In this document: in pieces, positions 60,009-64,000 of the stretch
Position numbering within the stretch: the first letter of the stretch is position 1
How the letters are laid out: each line of letters starts with the position of its first letter
Source of the DNA: Haliangium sp050303215
GTDB lineage: Bacteria; Myxococcota_A; Polyangia; Haliangiales; Haliangiaceae
NCBI RefSeq assembly: GCF_050303215.1
Contig: NZ_JBNLBH010000052.1
Coordinates: 73,727-137,726, forward strand
DNA length: 64,000 bases
Reading direction: 5' to 3'
Made by a program: the position numbers and the translations under genes
Notes under the pieces: model-generated
Databases searched by the model: none
What the model saw: the letters and a program-made list of their open reading frames with translations, nothing else
What the model was told of the DNA's origin: nothing

Positions 60009-61883
60009 ATGAACGAGATCGATCGAGTCGACATGGCCATCCACCAGGCCAAGGTCCAGGTCCATCGGGTCCTGCGCTGGCTCGACGATCGGCGCGCGCC
60101 GGTGCGCCGGGCTCGAATCGGCCGCCTGCTCGTCGATCTGCCCGTGGTGGTCGAAGACCGGGCGCCGCTGTGGACGGCCGCCGGTCAGGACCGGCGCGAG
60201 TGGGTGCTCGAACTGGGCAAGGTCGAAAACCTGCGGGTCGCGGCCAGGCACCTCGACGGGCTCGAGTTCGAGGCCGGGCAGGTGTTTTCGTTCTGGGCCC
60301 AGGTGGGGCCGCCGGTGCGTGTGCGGGGCTTCGTGCCCGGACGAGAACTGCGCGAGGGCTGCGTGGTGCCGGGCGTGGGCGGGGGTCTGTGCCTGCTGTC
60401 GAACGCGCTGTTCGCGGTTGCGACCCGGGCCGGGTTCGAGGTGATCGAGCGCCACGCCCACAGTCGTCGGCCGCCCGGGTCGCGCGCGGCCCTAGGTACG
60501 GACGCGACGGTGGCGTGGAACTACGTCGACCTGCGCTTCGTCGCGCGCCAGCCCTGGCGGCTGGAGGTCCGCCTCGACGCCGAAGCCCTGATCGTCGGAG
60601 TTCGGACAGCGCGTCGGGGTCCGGCGGTAGCGCTCGTGCCCGAGCCCGGCGCTCCGCGACAGGGGCTCGGCCAGCGCCGCGCTCAACTCCACGTGACCGG
60701 ACCCGGCGCCCAAGGCCAGGCGTCCGGGGCCGAGCCCGCGCGCTGGGCCGGTGAGGCGGGCGCGAGCTGCATGTCGTGCGACCAGGCCTGCACCCTCGCG
60801 CGGCCGCGCTCACGCGGCACCGACGATGACGCTGGGCTCGGCCGGCGCAGTTGGCTGGTCGATGGGGTCTGGCCCGAATATGTCCGCTGGCTCGAAGGCG
60901 AGGCCCGCCCGAGCGATCGCCTGCTGCAGCCGATCGACGGCGCCCTGCTGCGCCTGCCGCGCTACGCCTGGCCATCCGCCGTCGTGGGTGAACGGCTGCA
61001 GTTTCCGGCGCTGACCGTAGCGCGCGCTATCCGTTCACGTCGACTGGGCCACCAGGGCGCGGCCCGCCAGCGGGCCCTGCTCGCCGACGAGCGCCGCCTG
61101 GCCGCGGCCATGGCCATGGCGCTCGACTTCCGCGACTCTGAACTCGTGGTCGCGCAGAACCTCTTGCCTCACCTGGCTCAACACGGCGCGCTCGGCGGCC
61201 GCCGGGTCACCGTGCTCATGCAGCGTCTGCCGCTGTACATGCTCCAGGCCCGCCTCGACCAGGCCCGCGCGGCCTGGCCGGACAGCCCTACCCTGGGTGA
61301 CTTTCGCGCAGAGCCGGCCCTGGTCGAGGCCGAGGCCCGCGCGCTCGACGACGCCGCTGCCGTGGTCACGCCTCACTCGGAGATCGCCGAGCTTTTTTCG
61401 GACAAGGCCACGCTCCTGGACTGGTCCGTGCCCGCGACGGTCCGCCCCGCCGGCAAGCATCGGCGCAGCCCGGGCCCGCTGCGTCTGCTGCTGCCCGCGA
61501 GCACGGTCGGTCGCAAGGGCTGCTGGGAGCTGCGCGCGGCCCTCTCCGAACTAGGTCGCTGCGAGCTGTGGATCGCGGGCCGTGAGCTGGAAGGGCCAGG
61601 CTTCTGGGCCGGGCTATCTGCGCTGACCGTACACCACGGACACCCCGGCCTCGATCACGTCGACGCCGTGGTCTTGCCGGCCTGGGTCGAGCATCAGCCC
61701 CGGGCGCTGCTTCGCGCCCTCGCCGCGGGTGTGCCCGTGATCGCCTCGCAGGCCTGCGGCCTCGGCCAGGGCTCGGGTGCGCGCATCATCACGACCGGCG
61801 ACGTCACCGGGCTGGTCGAGGCCCTCGTGCGACTGCGCGCCGAGATCGAGGCTCCGGTTCTCGACGGCTCTCGGCTCTGCTGA
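60009..61883 (+). CDS. VanW-domain/glycosyltransferase fusion
   Basis: A 624-residue cytoplasmic protein. The VanW domain (about 65-205) has FSFWAQVGPP, GFVPGRELREG and VVPGVGGGLCLLSNALFAVA. A Cys-containing linker (ASCMSCDQAC) leads to the C-terminal half, which resembles a GT4-type glycosyltransferase: VTVLMQRLPLYML, LRLLLPASTVGRKGCWELRA, CELWIAGRELEG and a final ALLRALAAGVPVIASQACGL. VanW is linked to glycopeptide resistance operons but its activity is unknown. A fusion to a sugar transferase hints at a role in cell-wall or surface-polymer modification. A GGAG site precedes the ATG at 60009. Confidence 0.85.
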   Translation: MNEIDRVDMAIHQAKVQVHRVLRWLDDRRAPVRRARIGRLLVDLPVVVEDRAPLWTAAGQDRREWVLELGKVENLRVAARHLDGLEFEAGQVFSFWAQVGPPVRVRGFVPGRELREGCVVPGVGGGLCLLSNALFAVATRAGFEVIERHAHSRRPPGSRAALGTDATVAWNYVDLRFVARQPWRLEVRLDAEALIVGVRTARRGPAVALVPEPGAPRQGLGQRRAQLHVTGPGAQGQASGAEPARWAGEAGASCMSCDQACTLARPRSRGTDDDAGLGRRSWLVDGVWPEYVRWLEGEARPSDRLLQPIDGALLRLPRYAWPSAVVGERLQFPALTVARAIRSRRLGHQGAARQRALLADERRLAAAMAMALDFRDSELVVAQNLLPHLAQHGALGGRRVTVLMQRLPLYMLQARLDQARAAWPDSPTLGDFRAEPALVEAEARALDDAAAVVTPHSEIAELFSDKATLLDWSVPATVRPAGKHRRSPGPLRLLLPASTVGRKGCWELRAALSELGRCELWIAGRELEGPGFWAGLSALTVHHGHPGLDHVDAVVLPAWVEHQPRALLRALAAGVPVIASQACGLGQGSGARIITTGDVTGLVEALVRLRAEIEAPVLDGSRLC

Positions 61884-62617
61884 TGCTTGCGGGGCGGGAT
61901 CGGCCCAGACAAGCCCACGGCCCTACCGGCGGACGGCTCGCATGAACGCCTAGCATTGCGTCCGTTCTACGGCTCTCTCCGCTATGGCTGCCGGCGTTCG
62001 CCTCACCTCGACCCTTTCCTGGCATCCGGGCCGTCGCCTGCGGCGATGGCTAGGCACTTCGGCTCCGCCGAAGTGCACGCGATCACTCCCTTCCAGCATC
62101 ATCTCGCCCACATGTTCGATCTGGACAGGTCGGAGCAGAAAGCGACGCCGCCTTCGGGCCGTGGGCTCGCCCGGGCCTGGACTGCCCGTGGACTGGCTGG
62201 CTGGGGTACCATGCTGGTTCAGCGTGAACGCGACTTCGGTGGACGTTCTGAACGTAGTCGAGGCATGGCGCCCAGTGGGTGCCGGGAAGGATGATAGCGC
62301 GAGGACCGGCGACGTGTCCGCGAGTAGTTTCGAGGACACGCCGAGCGAGGGGATGATGGCCCGACGCGGCAGGTGCGCAGGGGCTGGCGACGGGCGGGAC
62401 ATGATCCCGACCGGCCCTCGTGCGCCTCGCAGCGTCCTGGAGTGCTCGGGCGGGTCAAGGCTGCCCTCGCATCCGCTCGGCGGCTGCGCCGGCCTTGACC
62501 CACCCTGCGCGCTCCAGGGGGAGAGTGCGTGGGCGAGGGCAGACGGGTGCCGCCGGCGGGGGCTCCGGCTCCGGGTGCATGGAGGGCCGACCGCTGGGGA
62601 CGCGCCCGGCCATGAGT
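61884..62617. other. Intergenic region before the IS element
   Basis: No gene is supported in these 734 bases. The open frames present have the base composition of chance antisense reading. A short inverted repeat lies near 62047-62080 (cttcggctccgccgaag). It may be the flank disturbed by insertion of the IS element. Confidence 0.5.
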
Positions 62618-62637
62618 ACGAGTCGCCTGCGGATGGG

Positions 62638-63582
62638 TCATGCAGCACTCCTGTGCGCTTGCCGGCGCTGAGCGCGCTGTTCGCGGGCGAGTGCGAGCTT
62701 GCGGTCGCGCTCGTCGTGGATGGCCTTCTGGCGGCCTGCGAGGTAGTCGTTGGGGGTGATGTAGCCGATGGCGCTGTGAAGGCGGACGCCGTTGTAGTAG
62801 TCGACGTAGCCGCCGACGACATGCCTGGCCTCCGCATCGGACTCAGGGGCAGCCGGCCGTACAGCGTCGTTCTTGAGGGACTTGTGCCAGCGCTCGATCT
62901 TGCCGTTGGACTGCGGGTAGTAGGGAGCCGTACGCACGTGGGTCATGCCCGTGAGGCGGATGAATTCCTTGAAATCGCGGGCAACAAACTGTGGACCGTT
63001 GTCGCTGATGACGCGGGGCTTGACCCCCGCAGGTGCCTTCTCGCGCGCTCGCTGGAGCACCAACTCGACCTCGGGTTCCTTCATCGACTCATGGATCTCC
63101 CAGTGCAAGATCGCGCGGCTCGCGCCGTCTAGCACGGAGCAGAGGTAGTAGAAGGTGCCGAGCACGTTCAGGTACGAGATGTCGATGTGCCAATGCTCGT
63201 GAGGCGCCAGCGGCTGCACGAAGCCCGTGCCCTTCTTCGAGGGCCTGCGATTCCAGCGGTCCAAGCGACCTGCCTGCGACAGGACCCGGTAGACCGTCGT
63301 CGGACTCACGTACACGATGTCATCGTCGATCATCATGAACGTGAGGCGGCGATAGCCTTCGAGCGGATGTTGGTCATGGTAGTCGACGATCGCCTGCTTC
63401 TCGGCCTCCTCGATCCAGTGATCCCGAGGCATCCACCCGTTGTGCTCGTTGACGCGGCCGTACCGCTTCTTCCAGTCGAAGAACTTGCCCCGCGCGATGC
63501 CGAGCCAGCCGATGACCTGCTGCTGACGCAGCTCGGTTCGCTCGCACAGCTCGCGCACGAAATCAACGACCGCATCTCGCAC
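62638..63582 (-). CDS. IS3-family transposase OrfB (DDE integrase)
   Basis: A 314-residue DDE transposase. The catalytic acids are seen in HIDISYLN, ISDNGPQF and NGKIERWHKSLK, and the N-terminal part has the HTH_21-like GYRRLTFMMIDDD. The frame is open upstream of the nominal GTG through GALKGRWVPHD to the A7 run. The natural product is therefore an OrfAB fusion made by -1 frameshifting, and OrfB alone may not be translated. All catalytic residues are intact, so the element may be active. Confidence 0.93.
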   Translation of the reverse strand: MRDAVVDFVRELCERTELRQQQVIGWLGIARGKFFDWKKRYGRVNEHNGWMPRDHWIEEAEKQAIVDYHDQHPLEGYRRLTFMMIDDDIVYVSPTTVYRVLSQAGRLDRWNRRPSKKGTGFVQPLAPHEHWHIDISYLNVLGTFYYLCSVLDGASRAILHWEIHESMKEPEVELVLQRAREKAPAGVKPRVISDNGPQFVARDFKEFIRLTGMTHVRTAPYYPQSNGKIERWHKSLKNDAVRPAAPESDAEARHVVGGYVDYYNGVRLHSAIGYITPNDYLAGRQKAIHDERDRKLALAREQRAQRRQAHRSAA

Positions 63583-63605
63583 GTCGTGGGGAACCCAGCG
63601 GCCCT

Positions 63606-63932
63606 TCAGAGCTCCCCAAGCTCTTTTTTTAACTCGACGTACTCCTGGCTGATCTCGGCGATCACGGTGTTCTTCTGCATCAACTTCGCCTCCAGCGCCG
63701 CGATCTTTTTCTCGAGCTCGGCCTCACGACTGCGTCCCTGGTCCACCTTCCCCTTGCTGTGCAGCACCTGGGGCGCCCGCGCGAACAGGTCTCGTTGCCA
63801 GTGGTAGAACACGCTCGGCTGAAGGCCCTCTTCCTCGCAGACGGTCGAGACCGGGACCTTCTCCAGGTGATGCCGCCTCAAGATCACGGCCTTCTCTTCG
63901 GGGGAACGATGCCGACGCTTCTTCTTGCTCAT
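63606..63932 (-). CDS. IS3-family transposase OrfA (helix-turn-helix)
   Basis: A 108-residue DNA-binding protein. The helix-turn-helix (RSPEEKAVILRRHHLEKVPV, then QPSVFYHWQRDLF) recognises the IS ends. A leucine-zipper-like coiled coil follows (EAELEKKIAALEAKLMQKN). It ends just after the A7 slippery sequence, at which part of the ribosomes should shift into OrfB. Confidence 0.92.
   Translation of the reverse strand: MSKKKRRHRSPEEKAVILRRHHLEKVPVSTVCEEEGLQPSVFYHWQRDLFARAPQVLHSKGKVDQGRSREAELEKKIAALEAKLMQKNTVIAEISQEYVELKKELGEL
63624..63630 (-). promoter_or_regulatory. A7 programmed -1 frameshift site of the IS element
   Basis: On the minus strand seven A residues are followed by G (reading tta aaa aaa gag in OrfA). 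A -1 slip leads directly into the OrfB frame (KKRAWGALKGRWVPHDVRD), with no stop between. This is the classical IS3-family signal. Confidence 0.85.
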
Positions 63933-64000
63933 CTCTGACTCCTGTCGGGCCTATAGTTTACCCGATTCTCAGGAAGTCGCATTCCATCTGGGGCACAACA

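Larger units (their letters stand above)
62618..63980 (-). mobile_element. IS3-family insertion sequence
   Basis: An element of about 1.36 kb. OrfA and OrfB overlap in the usual IS3 manner. Likely imperfect terminal inverted repeats are at 62619-62640 and 63956-63979: both carry CGA, CCTG, GAT and GGGT in the same order when one is reversed. The exact ends and target duplication could not be fixed by eye. Confidence 0.75.

Noticed and set aside
61984..63132. Plus-strand frame of 382 codons over the region before and inside the IS element
   Set aside because: Its second half is antisense to the transposase and its first half shows no domain or ribosome site.

Overview
The window is chromosomal DNA from a high-GC, didermal, predatory-type bacterium, most probably a myxobacterium (Myxococcota; a Nannocystis/Haliangium-like lineage is a guess). 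Supporting evidence: many lipoproteins with clear lipoboxes, two Ser/Thr kinases of the HRDxxPxN type, two NtrC-type sigma-54 activators, a DUF2330 protein with a MYXO-CTERM sorting tail, a CotH protein with MopE-like and C-type lectin modules, and very Ala/Pro/Asp-rich linkers. No rRNA, tRNA, CRISPR array or replication origin was seen.

Layout. 1-8.3 kb: a membrane TPR protein (5' end outside the window), an SDR lacking its catalytic Tyr, a hybrid histidine kinase with a dead receiver, an HtrA protease and, divergent from it, a double-headed peptidoglycan hydrolase without signal peptide. 8.3-14.3 kb: an accessory island of visibly lower GC. It holds a membrane protein, a small Cys-rich lipoprotein, a lipoprotein ending in a Tox-REase-5 nuclease domain, its Imm52 immunity protein and a translationally coupled outer-membrane-type protein. 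Downstream lies a second copy of the island's promoter and first two genes, in which the membrane-protein gene is deleted and broken. A further small pair (Cys-rich secreted protein plus immunity-like protein) and a metallopeptidase fragment follow. 14.4-17.4 kb: a Uma2 nuclease, a two-gene AAA-ATPase/possible nuclease operon and a 43-bp tandem repeat.

17.4-36 kb: a TolB-like/amidohydrolase lipoprotein, a tandem universal stress protein that carries a sigma-54 promoter and is divergent from an NtrC-type regulator, an unknown helical-repeat protein, the DUF2330/MYXO-CTERM pair, a kelch/PEGA operon divergent from a Ser/Thr kinase, and an acidic lipoprotein followed by a CotH fusion protein. 36-43.8 kb: housekeeping and envelope genes (rseP-uvrC, glycosyltransferases, ssb, polysaccharide deacetylase). 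43.9-49.7 kb: a tightly overlapped run of arginine N-succinyltransferase, two exported proteins, a sigma-54 regulator and a TPR membrane protein. 49.8-61.9 kb: metabolic and envelope genes, including a CCG Fe-S protein, PLP enzyme, aldo/keto reductase, serine hydrolase, a second Ser/Thr kinase and a VanW-glycosyltransferase fusion. 62.6-64 kb: an IS3-family element with an A7 frameshift site.

The most interesting system is the island at 8.3-13.9 kb. It looks like a kin-discrimination toxin locus of the kind myxobacteria deliver by outer-membrane exchange (SitA/SitI-like), with signs of cassette duplication and decay. The ATPase operon at 15.3-16.9 kb is a candidate defence system of uncharacterised type.
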